Source: Rhizobiales bacterium 64-17 (lineage in GTDB: Bacteria; Pseudomonadota; Alphaproteobacteria; Rhizobiales; Xanthobacteraceae). From it: a stretch of DNA of 64,000 nucleotides. Both the position numbers and the translations under genes were made by a program. Location of the stretch: positions 44,549-108,548 of the forward strand of contig MKWA01000003.1 of NCBI GenBank assembly GCA_001899285.1, given 5' to 3'. Position 1 is the first letter of the stretch. Each line of letters begins with the position of its first letter. The notes beneath the pieces are model-generated. The model ran no database searches. It was not told the DNA's origin and saw only the letters and a program-made list of their open reading frames with translations. This document shows positions 44,895 through 54,025 of this stretch, piece by piece.

Positions 44895-46055
44895 TCACGA
44901 TGGGGCCAGCGCCTTGCTGAAACGTTCGGTGAGCGCGTTCATGGCATTGGTCACGAACGCCGGCGGCTCGATGATCAGGCCGCGCGAGATCGCGTAGAGA
45001 CCGAAGCCGATGGTTGCGGCGATGGTGATGTAGGGGATCGCCAGCGCAGCCGGGGTCTGCACGCCGAACACGGTGGCGGCGAAACCGAGCAGGCGGAGCG
45101 TCGCGACCGCGCCGATCGCGCCGAGCACCGACATGCTGCGGCTCTGCCGCGTCGTCTGCGCCGGGCCGAGATAGGCGAAGGCGATGATGACGAATGCGAT
45201 CGGATACAGCGGCGCGACCAGACGGTCGTGCAGTTCGGCGCGGAATTGCGCGGGTTGCTCCTGGTACAACGTGTCGGAGCGGTCCGGGAACATCAGCTGC
45301 CAGATATAGCGCTCGCGCACCGAATATTTGATCGTGCCGGTCGCGCCGGTGAAGCGCGACAGATCGAACGCATAGCGGTCGAACACCACCACGGCGGGGT
45401 CGCGCTGCTTGGCTTCCTGGCGTTGCACGCTGCCGTTCTGCAGCAGCAGGAACTTGCCGTTGTCGTTCTCCAGCATCTCGCCCTTCTCGGCGAGGACGGT
45501 GACGCGCTCCTGCGGGTTGCGCTGGTCGTCGACGAACACGCCGAGCAACTGCCCGCCGGCGTTGCGTTCGCGGATGTGGATGGTGAGGCCGCCCTCAACG
45601 GTGGTGAAGCGGCCGGGCTGCACCACATTGCTGACGAGGTCGGCGCTGACCGCGGTGAGCCAGTCGCGCAATTTACGCAAACCTTGCGGCGCGACATAGG
45701 CGGAGAGCAGCGCGACCAGCACGGCGACGACGACCGCGACGTTAAGGAAGGCGCGGAACAGCACCCACGGCGAGACGCCGGCGCCGCTGATGACGATCAG
45801 TTCGGAGTCGGTGCTCATCTTGTTGAGCGTGTGCACCACGGCGATCAGCAGCGCGATCGGGGCGATGATCATCACCAGGAGCGGCACGATCATGCCGGTG
45901 ATGCCGATGAAGACGAGGACGGTCTGACCCTGACTGGTCAACAGGTCGATGTCGCGCAACGCCTGCGTGACCCAGATGACGGCGGTCAGGCTGACGAGCA
46001 CGATCAAGAACGCACCGAAGGTGGTGCGGAAAATATACCGGCTAAGTGACCCCAT
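44895..46055 (-). CDS. lptF: LPS export ABC permease LptF
   Basis: Partner of LptG in the LPS extractor. The 386-residue protein starts MGSLSRYIFRTTFGAFLIVLVSLTAVIWV, has the helix pattern of YjgP, and LIVISGAGVSPWVLFRAF near residue 90, the cytosolic coupling helix typical of LptF. A periplasmic domain spans ~125-270. It is first in the operon and divergent from pepA, as in E. coli. The operon promoter must lie in the 384-bp gap upstream, where TATAAT is visible on this strand. Confidence 0.93.
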   Translation of the reverse strand: MGSLSRYIFRTTFGAFLIVLVSLTAVIWVTQALRDIDLLTSQGQTVLVFIGITGMIVPLLVMIIAPIALLIAVVHTLNKMSTDSELIVISGAGVSPWVLFRAFLNVAVVVAVLVALLSAYVAPQGLRKLRDWLTAVSADLVSNVVQPGRFTTVEGGLTIHIRERNAGGQLLGVFVDDQRNPQERVTVLAEKGEMLENDNGKFLLLQNGSVQRQEAKQRDPAVVVFDRYAFDLSRFTGATGTIKYSVRERYIWQLMFPDRSDTLYQEQPAQFRAELHDRLVAPLYPIAFVIIAFAYLGPAQTTRQSRSMSVLGAIGAVATLRLLGFAATVFGVQTPAALAIPYITIAATIGFGLYAISRGLIIEPPAFVTNAMNALTERFSKALAPS

Positions 46056-46439
46056 ACGCGGTCAGCCATCCCCCATCAAAAACAGGCTAATCCCCTGAGC
46101 CTGCGGCGGATTCCCGCCTTGTCCCGTCAAGGTAAAGCAAATTCGCTGAAGCCTTTAAACGATCCCGTCAGAAAATGTCTGCGCCATGGCAAAGCCATTG
46201 ATTATACATAACAAAAAGTAAACGCGGCGGGGCGGGTTCCGGGCCGTCCGGTCGGCCGGTGGCCGAGTCGGGCCGTTCACCCGGTTTTTTCCGGGAATCA
46301 GCCGGCCGGAAACCCTGATCCGCTTCCCCCGCGCGGTGCGGCGCGCCATATCAGGCGCTATCCTCCGAATCCGCCGGACGGCGTCCTGTTCCCGCCTGCC
46401 ATGTCCCGGCTCTGCTCACGTTCCAAAGGATCGCTGACG
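46056..46439. other. Divergent intergenic region lptF/pepA, no gene
   Basis: This 384-bp gap holds the control region for both genes. An unusually AT-rich island (46185-46215) contains a consensus TATAAT on the minus strand (46206-46201), 146 bases before lptF, but no matching -35. Further on, CCCGG-TTTTTT-CCGGG (46280-46295) and CCGGCCGG (46302-46309) form GC-rich hairpins. A 64-codon frame on the minus strand (46155-46349) has no ribosome site or similarity I know and is not called. Confidence 0.5.
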
Positions 46440-47942
46440 ATGACTGACGCGCCCAAGATCGGTTTTGCTCCCTTTGCCGCGCCCGCGAAGGGTGCGCTGG
46501 TGGTGTTCTGCGACGATGCGCTGACCTTCGGGCCGCAGACCCGCAAGGCGCTGGCGCCGAGCGGCGATCTGGTGGCGCGCGCGGCGAAGGCCGAGCGGTT
46601 CACCGGCAAGAGCGGCTCGTCGCTGACGCTGCCGGTCCCGGCGGGTCTCAAGGTGACGCGGCTCGTCGTCATCGGCACCGGCAAGCCGGCCAAATTGACG
46701 CCGCAGGATTTCCTCAAGCTTGGCGGCACCGCGCTGTCGAAGGTATCGGTCGCGGAAGCGCAGGCGACGGTGTTCGCGGAAACGGCGGCGGGCGCGATGA
46801 CCGCGCAGCAGGCGGCGGACCTCGCGACCGGCGCGCGGCTGCGCGCTTATGCGTTTGACCGTTACAAGACGAAAAAGAAGGACGACGACAAGCGTCCGGC
46901 GGGCGCGACGCTGACCGTCGCGGTGAGTGACGTCGCCGCCGCGAACAAGGCGCTGGCGCCGAACGCGGCGATCGCCGAGGGCGTCGTGATCGCGCGTGAT
47001 CTCGTCAACGAACCGGCGAACGTGCTCTATCCGGAGGAGTTCGCGCGCCGTGCCAGCAAGCTGCGCAAGGTCGGCGTCGACGTCGATGTGCTCGACGTGA
47101 AGCAGATGCGCAAGCTCGGCATGAACGCGTTGCTCGGCGTCGGGCAGGGCTCGGTGCGCGACAGCCGGCTCGTGGTGATGCGCTGGAACGGCGGCAAGAA
47201 GGGCGAGAAGCCGGTCGCTTTCATCGGCAAGGGCGTGTGCTTCGACACCGGCGGCATCTCGATCAAGCCGGCCGGCGGCATGGAGGACATGAAGGGCGAC
47301 ATGGCGGGTGCTGCCTGCGTCGTCGGCCTGATGCACGCGCTCGCCGCGCGTAAGGCGAAGGTCAACGCCATCGGCCTGATCGGCTGCGTCGAGAACATGC
47401 CGGACGGCAACGCGCAGCGGCCGGGCGACATCGTCACCTCGATGTCCGGGCAGACCATCGAGATCATCAACACCGACGCCGAAGGCCGTCTGGTGCTCGC
47501 CGACGTGCTCTGGTACGCGGCGACGAAGTATCAGCCGAAGTTCATGGTCAATCTGGCGACGCTGACCGGCGCGATCATCGTCGCGCTCGGCCATCAGCAT
47601 GCCGGCATGTTCGCCAATGACGACGCGCTCGCCGAGCAGATCAATCAGGCGGGTCTCGACACCGGCGAAACCGTGTGGCGCATGCCGCTCGGCGCGGAAT
47701 ACGACAAGATGATCGATTCCAAATTCGCCGACGTGAAGAACACCGGCGGTAGCCGCTGGGCCGGCTCGATCACCGCGGCGCAATTCCTGCAGCGTTTCGT
47801 CAAGGACAACACGCCGTGGGCGCATCTCGACATCGCCGGCACCGGCATGGATTCGCGTCAGACCGAGATCAACCGGAGCTGGGGTTCCGGCTGGGGCGTG
47901 CGGCTGCTCGACCGGCTGGTGCGAGACCACTACGAAGGCTGA
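46440..47942 (+). CDS. pepA: Leucyl aminopeptidase (M17)
   Basis: PepA removes N-terminal residues from peptides as a hexameric two-metal enzyme; in E. coli it also binds DNA. The 500-residue protein has the catalytic domain blocks [19 protein letters not shown] (metal Lys/Asp) near residue 265, [13 protein letters not shown], and the signature [12 protein letters not shown] near 347. The less conserved N-terminal domain spans ~1-160. AAAGGA lies nine bases before the ATG at 46440. Divergent from lptF; a two-gene lipid pair separates it from holC. Confidence 0.96.
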   Translation: MTDAPKIGFAPFAAPAKGALVVFCDDALTFGPQTRKALAPSGDLVARAAKAERFTGKSGSSLTLPVPAGLKVTRLVVIGTGKPAKLTPQDFLKLGGTALSKVSVAEAQATVFAETAAGAMTAQQAADLATGARLRAYAFDRYKTKKKDDDKRPAGATLTVAVSDVAAANKALAPNAAIAEGVVIARDLVNEPANVLYPEEFARRASKLRKVGVDVDVLDVKQMRKLGMNALLGVGQGSVRDSRLVVMRWNGGKKGEKPVAFIGKGVCFDTGGISIKPAGGMEDMKGDMAGAACVVGLMHALAARKAKVNAIGLIGCVENMPDGNAQRPGDIVTSMSGQTIEIINTDAEGRLVLADVLWYAATKYQPKFMVNLATLTGAIIVALGHQHAGMFANDDALAEQINQAGLDTGETVWRMPLGAEYDKMIDSKFADVKNTGGSRWAGSITAAQFLQRFVKDNTPWAHLDIAGTGMDSRQTEINRSWGSGWGVRLLDRLVRDHYEG

Positions 47943-48018
47943 GGGACGCAACCTTTTCGCGTCTCGCCCCGTAAATCCGATGCGGCGTTGATCACGCCGG
48001 ATCGGAGGCGGGGAGAGC

Positions 48019-48837
48019 ATGATTGTTGGCTCGATTGTTGCAATTGCAGCAGCGGAAGGGCTGCTGATCGTCGCCATGGCCGCCGGATGGCTGGTGCAGC
48101 GGCGGCTGAACAATGCCGGCTGGGTCGACGTGTTCTGGACGTTCGGCGTCGGGCTTGCCGGCATCATGGTCGCGCTCTGGCCGGTGGCCGACAGCGGCGC
48201 GGCGGCGCGCCGTGGGCTGGTGGCCGTCCTGGTCGCAGCCTGGATGCTCCGGCTCGGCCTGCATGTGGCGCTGCGCGTGGCGCGAAGTCCGGAGGATTTG
48301 CGCTACGTCGCGTTCCGCAAGGAATGGGGCGCGGATTTTCAGCGGCGGCTGTTCTGGTTCATGCAGCGCCAGGCGTGGGGCTCGATCCTGTTCGTGATCG
48401 CCATCGCGGTCGCGGCGCATCATCCCGCGCCAACGCTGCGCGTTGCTGATGCGATCGGTGCGGCGATCCTGATCGTCGCGATCGCCGGCGAATGGACCGC
48501 CGATCTCCAGTTGCAACATTTCAAGCGCGATCCGGTGAACCGGGGTCGTCTGTGCGACACGGGGCTGTGGTCGCTGTCGCGCCATCCGAACTATTTCTTC
48601 GAATGGTTCGGCTGGCTCGCTTATCCGGTGATCGCGATCGATTTCGCCGGTGGTTACTGGCAGGGCTTTCTCGCGCTCGGCGCGCCGCTGCTGATGTATT
48701 GGGTCGTCGTTCACGGCACCGGCATCCCGCCGCTGGAGGCGCATATGCTGCGCAGCCGCGGCGACGCGTTCCGCCGTTATCAGAGCCGCACGCGCGCGTT
48801 CTTTCCGTTTCCGAAAACCGGAGGCAATGCGTCATGA
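48019..48837 (+). CDS. DUF1295 membrane protein (steroid 5-alpha-reductase-like)
   Basis: A 272-residue inner-membrane protein with about seven hydrophobic segments. The C-terminal motif GLWSLSRHPNYFFEWFGWLAYPV (starting near residue 182) and the RSRGDAFRRYQSRTRAFFPF end are diagnostic of DUF1295, related to steroid 5-alpha reductases and isoprenyl methyltransferases that use NADPH or SAM. The stop overlaps the CFAS-like methyltransferase start (ATGA), so the two are coupled and probably act on the same lipid. It lies 76 bp after pepA. Confidence 0.87.
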   Translation: MIVGSIVAIAAAEGLLIVAMAAGWLVQRRLNNAGWVDVFWTFGVGLAGIMVALWPVADSGAAARRGLVAVLVAAWMLRLGLHVALRVARSPEDLRYVAFRKEWGADFQRRLFWFMQRQAWGSILFVIAIAVAAHHPAPTLRVADAIGAAILIVAIAGEWTADLQLQHFKRDPVNRGRLCDTGLWSLSRHPNYFFEWFGWLAYPVIAIDFAGGYWQGFLALGAPLLMYWVVVHGTGIPPLEAHMLRSRGDAFRRYQSRTRAFFPFPKTGGNAS

Positions 48838-49874
48838 CCTTGGTCACTGCCGCAACCGCATTGATCGAACGCGCGCCGCTGCCCGACGCAGTGGTGCGGG
48901 CTGGAATCTCGTATCTGGTGGAGCGCACGCGCCGCCGGCTGGCGCGGCCCGATGCGACCGATGAAGCGGCCTTTGCCGCTGCCATGGACGCGCATCCGGT
49001 CGCCTATCACACCGGGGATGCCAACCGGCAGCACTACGAGTTGCCGCCGGCCTATTTCGGCCTGGTGCTCGGTCCGCACCGCAAATATTCGTGTTGCTAT
49101 TACGCGACGCCGGACAGCACGCTGGCGGATGCGGAAGCCGAAGCACTGGGACGCACCTGCGCCAATGCGCGGCTGGACAACGGTCAACGCATTCTCGAAC
49201 TCGGCTGCGGTTGGGGTTCGCTCAGTCTGTGGATGGCCGGACATTTTCCGCAGGCGCGGATCACGTCGGTGTCGAACTCGCATTCGCAGCGCGACTACAT
49301 CACGCGAACGGCACGCGAGCGTGGTTACGACAATCTCGATGTCGTCACCGCCGACATGAACGATTTTTCGACCCACGAGCGGTTCGACCGCGTCGTTTCC
49401 GTAGAAATGTTCGAGCACATGTCGAACTGGCACGCGCTGCTCGGCCGCATCCATCGCTGGCTGACGCCGGATGGGCGATTGTTTATCCACGTCTTCACCC
49501 ACCGCGCGACGCCGTACCGTTTCGAGATCGACGACCGGGAAGACTGGATCGCGCAGCATTTCTTCACTGGCGGCATCATGCCGAGCCACGGTCTGCTGCG
49601 GCGCTTCCCTGATCTGTTCACCCTGGAACAGGACTGGTTCTGGAACGGCGAGCATTATCGCCGCACTGCGCTCGACTGGCTCGCGCGTCACGATGCGGCA
49701 CACGCCGAGGTGATGCGGCTGATGCGCGCGATTTACGGCGAAGCCGACGCGGCGCTCTGGTTCCGGCGCTGGCGGTTGTTCTTTCTCGCCACCGCCGGAC
49801 TTTTCGGCCATCATGGCGGCACCGAGTGGGGCGTCGGACACTATCTGCTGCGGCCCGTATCGAATCTCGAATAA
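48834..49874 (+). CDS. CFAS-family SAM-dependent methyltransferase
   Basis: A 346-residue methyltransferase related to cyclopropane fatty acid synthase but with a shortened N-terminal domain. The SAM site is ILELGCGWGSLSLWMAGHFP near residue 120. Active-site equivalents are kept: Cys in KYSCCYYATP, Glu in SVEMFEHMS, His in LFIHVFTHR and Tyr in GEHYRRTALDW. It differs enough from the protein at 26403 to suggest another product, for example a methylated acyl chain. The start at 48834 overlaps the DUF1295 stop; the longer frame from 48492 lies in that gene. holC follows after 11 bp. Confidence 0.88.
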   Translation: MTLVTAATALIERAPLPDAVVRAGISYLVERTRRRLARPDATDEAAFAAAMDAHPVAYHTGDANRQHYELPPAYFGLVLGPHRKYSCCYYATPDSTLADAEAEALGRTCANARLDNGQRILELGCGWGSLSLWMAGHFPQARITSVSNSHSQRDYITRTARERGYDNLDVVTADMNDFSTHERFDRVVSVEMFEHMSNWHALLGRIHRWLTPDGRLFIHVFTHRATPYRFEIDDREDWIAQHFFTGGIMPSHGLLRRFPDLFTLEQDWFWNGEHYRRTALDWLARHDAAHAEVMRLMRAIYGEADAALWFRRWRLFFLATAGLFGHHGGTEWGVGHYLLRPVSNLE

Positions 49875-49885
49875 CATCTGCGACG

Positions 49886-50338
49886 ATGACCGAAGTTCTT
49901 TTCTATCACCTGCAAGGGCAGAGCATCGAGCGCGTGCTGCCGACGTTGCTGGAGCGCTCGCTGGAGCGCGGCTGGCGCGTGGTCGTGCAGGCCGGTTCCG
50001 ACGAACGTGTCGAGGCCCTCGACGCGCATCTGTGGACCTATCGCGACGACAGTTTCCTGCCGCACGGTTCGGCGCGCGACGGGGAAGCGGCGGCGCAGCC
50101 GATCCTGCTCACCGCCAGCGCCGGCAATGCCAACGCCGCGCAGGTTCGCTTCCTGATCGATGGCGCGGCGCTGCCGGAGGATGCGTCATCCTACGAGCGG
50201 ATCGTGCTGATGTTCGACGGCGAAGACGCAGACGCCGTGGCGGCGGCGCGCGGGCACTGGACGGCAGCCAAGGGGCAGGGGTTCGAGGCCACCTATTGGC
50301 AAACCGACGAGAACGGCCGCTGGGTCAAGAAAGCCTGA
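49886..50338 (+). CDS. holC: DNA polymerase III chi subunit
   Basis: Chi links the clamp loader (through psi, where present) to single-strand binding protein at the fork. The 150-residue protein begins MTEVLFYHLQGQSIERVLPTLLERSLERGWRV, the alphaproteobacterial HolC pattern, and has LWTYRDDSFLPHG near residue 48 and IVLMFDGEDADAVAAAR near 111. It ends ENGRWVKKA. The start at 49886 is the family start. Its partner pepA, adjacent in E. coli, is here separated by two lipid genes. Confidence 0.93.
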   Translation: MTEVLFYHLQGQSIERVLPTLLERSLERGWRVVVQAGSDERVEALDAHLWTYRDDSFLPHGSARDGEAAAQPILLTASAGNANAAQVRFLIDGAALPEDASSYERIVLMFDGEDADAVAAARGHWTAAKGQGFEATYWQTDENGRWVKKA

Positions 50339-50477
50339 TCGCGCCCGAATTCTTCTGATTGTTCAACGCGCTCGGCCATTGGCCCAGTTTCGCCGTTAAC
50401 TTGGTGGCTGCCTTTTTGCTGACGCAAAGGCCGGGTTGTTGCACACTGAGCAAGGGTACAAGCGTAAAGGGTACAGC

Positions 50478-51068
50478 GTGGGGACATCGGCCGTGAGGAC
50501 GCATCGCAACAATCGCACGGTTCGTCGCCTGTTGAGCGGCGCGTTGCTGCTCGGTGCGGCGTCGCTGCTGGGCGGATGCTCCAACTCCGACATGTTCTCG
50601 GCACAAGGTGCGGAACAGTGGTTCTCGAAGCCGTTCACCGGTTTCAGCAAGCATGACTGGGCAACCCCATCGACCGCGACCAATATGAGTCAGCTTCGCG
50701 AGGTGACGCCGGAGGATTTCGTCGACGCCGGCGGACGATGCGCGGCCGCTCCCGCGGAAGCGCCGGCTGCCGGTGCGCAGGCCGGTGGCGAATTGCCGGC
50801 CGCGGCGACGGTTGCCGGCGGCATCGCGCTGACGATGACCGAATGCCAGGTGGTGCAGCGTGCCGGTTCGCCGCAGCAGGTCGATCTCGGCGCCAATGCC
50901 GGCGGGGAGCGTACCGCGGTGCTGACCTATACGCAGGGTCCGTGGCCGGGCATCTATCGCTTCCGCGGCGGACGTCTCGCGGAGATTGATGCGGTGGCGC
51001 AGCCGGAAAAACCGAAGCCCGCGCCGCGCAAGAAGCGCAACACCGCGCCGAAGACGGCGGCACGCTGA
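50478..51068 (+). CDS. Putative lipoprotein with BamE/SmpA-like C-terminal region
   Basis: A 196-residue predicted lipoprotein without a firm family. A basic start, hydrophobic stretch and lipobox L-G-G-C (Cys34) point to lipidation. Residues ~40-100 are variable and Ala-rich. The C-terminal block, ALTMTECQVVQRAGSPQQV followed by AVLTYTQGPWPGIYRFRGG, has the 'GMT..V....G.P' turn and strand pattern of SmpA/BamE-type domains. I start at GTG 50478; TTG at 50436 is an alternative. It is convergent with the ABC-F gene, four bases apart. The tail is Lys/Pro-rich. Confidence 0.65.
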   Translation: MGTSAVRTHRNNRTVRRLLSGALLLGAASLLGGCSNSDMFSAQGAEQWFSKPFTGFSKHDWATPSTATNMSQLREVTPEDFVDAGGRCAAAPAEAPAAGAQAGGELPAAATVAGGIALTMTECQVVQRAGSPQQVDLGANAGGERTAVLTYTQGPWPGIYRFRGGRLAEIDAVAQPEKPKPAPRKKRNTAPKTAAR

Positions 51069-51072
51069 GCGT

Positions 51073-52962
51073 TTACGCCATCGCCGTTTCGTAAGCCTCG
51101 CTCGCCGCGAGCCATTCCTCTTCCGCCGTTGCGAGCGCATCGGCGGCGGCCGCGCGCTCTTTCGCAAAGGTGGCGGCCTTCCCCGGATCGCGCGTGAATA
51201 GCGTTCCGTCCGCGAGCGCCTCATCCAGCTTGGCGATTGCCTGCGTCTGCTTGTCGATCGCGGTTTGCGCGCGCGCGACGCGCTGGCGCAAGTCCTTGGC
51301 ATTCTCGCGCTTCTGCGCCGCGAGCTTGCGCGCATCCTCCGGCGTGAGGCGCGGGTCTTTCTGCTTGTCGTTTTTCGCGGATTTGCCGTCGTCATTGCGC
51401 TCGGTCAGGATGCGGCGACGGTAGTCGTCGAGATCGCCGTCGAACGGGCGCACCGCGCCGTCGGCAACAAGCAGGAGCCGGTCAGCGCAAGCATCGAGCA
51501 GATGCCGGTCGTGCGAGACGAGGATGGTCGCGCCCGGATAATCGGCGATCGCTTCGATCAGTGCCGAACGGCTGTCGATATCGAGATGGTTGGTTGGTTC
51601 GTCGAGGATCAGGAGATGCGGCGCGTCGAAGGTCGCGAGCGCCAGCATCAGCCGTGCCTTCTCGCCGCCGGAGAGCTTCGCCACCTTGGTGTCGGCGGCT
51701 TCGCCGGAAAACCCGATGGTGCCGACGCGGGTGCGGACCGCCGCTTCCGGCGCGTCCGGCATCAGCGCGCGCACATGGTCGTAGGCGCTGGCGCTCTCGT
51801 TTAATTCGTCGAGCTGGTGCTGCGCGAAATAGGCGATCTTCAGTTTCTGCGCGCGGGTGATGCTGCCGCCGAACGGTTCGAGCTTGTCGGCGATCAGCTT
51901 CACCAGCGTCGACTTGCCGTTGCCGTTGGAGCCAAGCAGCCCGATGCGGTCGTCGGGATCGACGCGCAAGGTCAGCCGCGACAGCACCGGACGGCCCGGC
52001 TCGTAGCCGACCGAAACGCCGTCGAGCGCGATGATCGGCGGCGACAAGAGTTTGTCGGGTTTGGGAAACGTGATCGGCCGCACGTCGCTCGTCACCGCGA
52101 CGGTGATCGTCTCCATCTTCTCCAGCATCTTCAGGCGCGACTGCGCCTGCCGCGCCTTGGTCGCCTTGGCGCGGAAGCGGTCGACGAACGCCTGCATGTG
52201 CTTGCGCTTCTCGTCCTGCTTCCTGGCAAGCTTCTGGTCGAGCAGCAGGCGCTCGGCGCGCGCCGCCTCGAACGCGCTATAGCCGCCACGCCACAAGGTC
52301 AGCTTGGCGTGTTCCAGCGACAGGATGAAATCGACCGAGCTGTCGAGCAGATCGCGATCGTGGCTGATGACGATCATGGTCTTGGGGTATTTGGCGAGGT
52401 GATCCTGCAGCCACAGCGTGCCTTCGAGATCGAGATAGTTGGTCGGCTCGTCGAGCAGCAGCAGATCGGGCTCCGAGAACAGCACGGCGGCGAGCGCGAC
52501 GCGCATGCGCCAACCACCGGAGAATTCCGAACAGGGCCGCTGCTGGTTCTCGGCCGAGAAGCCGAGACCGGACAGGATCGCCGCGGCGCGCGCCGGCGCG
52601 GCATAGGCGCCGATGTCGGCGAGCCGGGTCTGGATGTCGGCGATGCGCTGCGGATCGGTCGCGGTCTCGGCTTCAGCGAGCAGCGCCGTGCGTTCGGTGT
52701 CGCCGCGCAGCACCACGTCGATCAGGCTTTCGGGGCCGTCCGGCGCCTCCTGGGCGAGACGGCCGATACGCCAGCGCGGCGCCAGCGTGATGTGACCGGT
52801 CTCGGTCGGCTGTTCGCCGGTGATGGCGTTGAACAGCGTGCTTTTGCCGGCGCCGTTCCGCCCGACCAACCCGATACGCGAGCCGGGTGTGATCCGGACC
52901 GACGCATGGTCGAGCAGCAGGCGTCCGGCGATCCGGATCGAAAGGTCGTCGATGATGAGCAT
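51073..52962 (-). CDS. ABC-F family ATPase (Uup/YheS-like)
   Basis: ABC-F proteins are soluble translation factors that enter the ribosomal E site; they have no membrane domain. The 629-residue protein has two ATPase domains: GRNGAGKSTLFNAITG near residue 38 with FSGGWRMRVALAAVLF, and GSNGNGKSTLVKLIAD near 345 with LSGGEKARLMLALATF. Between them the P-site linker (LARKQDEKRKHMQAFVDRFRAKATKARQAQSR) is intact, and a coiled-coil Lys/Ala-rich C-terminus follows. The start at 52962 begins MLIIDDLSIRIAGR. Most likely an Uup/YheS relative; no antibiotic-resistance role is indicated. Confidence 0.92.
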   Translation of the reverse strand: MLIIDDLSIRIAGRLLLDHASVRITPGSRIGLVGRNGAGKSTLFNAITGEQPTETGHITLAPRWRIGRLAQEAPDGPESLIDVVLRGDTERTALLAEAETATDPQRIADIQTRLADIGAYAAPARAAAILSGLGFSAENQQRPCSEFSGGWRMRVALAAVLFSEPDLLLLDEPTNYLDLEGTLWLQDHLAKYPKTMIVISHDRDLLDSSVDFILSLEHAKLTLWRGGYSAFEAARAERLLLDQKLARKQDEKRKHMQAFVDRFRAKATKARQAQSRLKMLEKMETITVAVTSDVRPITFPKPDKLLSPPIIALDGVSVGYEPGRPVLSRLTLRVDPDDRIGLLGSNGNGKSTLVKLIADKLEPFGGSITRAQKLKIAYFAQHQLDELNESASAYDHVRALMPDAPEAAVRTRVGTIGFSGEAADTKVAKLSGGEKARLMLALATFDAPHLLILDEPTNHLDIDSRSALIEAIADYPGATILVSHDRHLLDACADRLLLVADGAVRPFDGDLDDYRRRILTERNDDGKSAKNDKQKDPRLTPEDARKLAAQKRENAKDLRQRVARAQTAIDKQTQAIAKLDEALADGTLFTRDPGKAATFAKERAAAADALATAEEEWLAASEAYETAMA

Positions 52963-53052
52963 GCGGCCTTTTGGCCGAGCCGCGCGCACGAGGCAACCCC
53001 GGCCGATGTGCGGCCGGGATGCCCGGTGCGATCAAGCGATCAGCGCGTCCGA

Positions 53053-53310
53053 TCAGTAGCAGACGCGGACCCAGCGCAGGCGCGTGCCATAGGGGGTATC
53101 GACCCAGCGCTTCTTCATGACGCAGCCGCCATAGGCATAGGTCGGGCCGAACACGCCGAAGGCGACGCCGCGGTGCCAGCCATGATGGCCGTGGTGATGG
53201 CCGTGCCAGCCGCCATGCTTGGGGTGCCAGGCGGAGGCGGAGGTGGGCGCAAGCGCGGCGGTGCCGAGGGCGGCGACGGCGGCGAGGGCGAGAAGGGATT
53301 TGCGGAACAT
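53053..53310 (-). CDS. Small His/Gly/Trp-rich exported protein
   Basis: An 85-residue protein with a signal peptide (residues 1-27, ending ASA) and a mature part of 58 residues. The first half of that is WHPKHGGWHGHHHGHHGWHRG, ten His in 21 residues; the second half has GGCVMKKRWVDTPYGTRLRWVRVCY with two Cys. Proteins of this look are common in Hyphomicrobiales without known function; metal binding by the His cluster is plausible but unproved. AGGAG precedes the ATG. It is divergent from ndk across 205 bp. Confidence 0.75.
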   Translation of the reverse strand: MFRKSLLALAAVAALGTAALAPTSASAWHPKHGGWHGHHHGHHGWHRGVAFGVFGPTYAYGGCVMKKRWVDTPYGTRLRWVRVCY

Positions 53311-53440
53311 GATGATCTCCTGTCGGGGGATAGGGTGGTGGCTTGAACCTGGAATTGAACCTCTTGCCCCTGTTGGTCGCGCTGGCCGCGCCGCAGGTTC
53401 AAACCGGTAAACCCGCCGCCTGACTCTTTCTCCAGGCTTC

Positions 53441-53470
53441 TTGCCGCCCCCCGGTGGGGGCCGCTATAAG
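53441..53470 (+). promoter_or_regulatory. Probable ndk promoter with palindromic spacer
   Basis: TTGCCG (53441-53446) and TATAAG (53465-53470) are 18 bases apart. The spacer contains a perfect hairpin, GCCCCC-CGGT-GGGGGC (53446-53461). Transcription would start near 53477, 39 bases before ndk. Upstream, TTGAACCT occurs twice in direct orientation (53343 and 53355) and once inverted (CAGGTTCAA, 53394-53402). Confidence 0.45.
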
Positions 53471-53515
53471 CCGCGCCGAACCACCCCTTCATTCTCAAGA
53501 CAAGGATCTGTTCCC

Positions 53516-53938
53516 ATGGCGCTCGAGCGCACCTTCTCGATCCTCAAGCCCGATGCCACCGCCCGCAACCTGACCGGCGCGGTCAATGCGATCATCGAAA
53601 AGGCGGGCCTGCGCATCGTCGCGCAGAAGCGCATCCGCATGAGCCGCAAGGAGGCCGAGACCTTCTATGCCGTGCACAGCGCGCGGCCGTTCTTCGGGGA
53701 ACTCGTCGAGTTCATGACCTCCGGTCCGGTGGTCGTGCAGGTGCTCGAAGGCGAGAACGCCATCGCCAAATATCGCGAAATCATGGGCGCGACCGACCCG
53801 GCCAAGGCCGCCGACGGCACCATCCGCAAGGTGCATGCGAAGTCGGTGGGCGAGAATTCGGTGCACGGTTCCGATGCCGCCGACACCGCGGCCAAGGAAA
53901 TTGCCCAGTTCTTCTCGGGCAATGAAATCGTCGGCTAA
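53516..53938 (+). CDS. ndk: Nucleoside diphosphate kinase
   Basis: Ndk balances NTP pools by a phospho-His ping-pong. The 140-residue protein starts [20 protein letters not shown], has the nucleotide-site Arg/Lys blocks [17 protein letters not shown], and the active His in [16 protein letters not shown] near residue 117. Length and motifs are standard. The ATG at 53516 is the family start. A hairpin follows 26 bases after the stop. Confidence 0.98.
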   Translation: MALERTFSILKPDATARNLTGAVNAIIEKAGLRIVAQKRIRMSRKEAETFYAVHSARPFFGELVEFMTSGPVVVQVLEGENAIAKYREIMGATDPAKAADGTIRKVHAKSVGENSVHGSDAADTAAKEIAQFFSGNEIVG

Positions 53939-53963
53939 GTCTTTCGACGGCTGGCCACACTGT

Positions 53964-53992
53964 GGCGCGGGCGCTAGATTGGCTCCCGCGCC
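53964..53992 (+). terminator. Stem-loop after ndk
   Basis: GGCGCGGG (53964-53971) pairs perfectly with CCCGCGCC (53985-53992) around a 13-base loop, 26 bases after the ndk stop and 34 before the TerC start. It is followed by an A-rich stretch, not a U-run. It may terminate ndk or be a leader element of the TerC gene; I see no yybP-ykoY manganese riboswitch consensus in the 87-bp gap. Confidence 0.42.
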
Positions 53993-54025
53993 AAATACTG
54001 CATAAAAAACAACGGGGAGACGACA

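Noticed and set aside
53939..54025. yybP-ykoY manganese riboswitch before the TerC gene
   Set aside because: The gap is only 87 bp and shows one simple hairpin without the conserved internal loops of that riboswitch.
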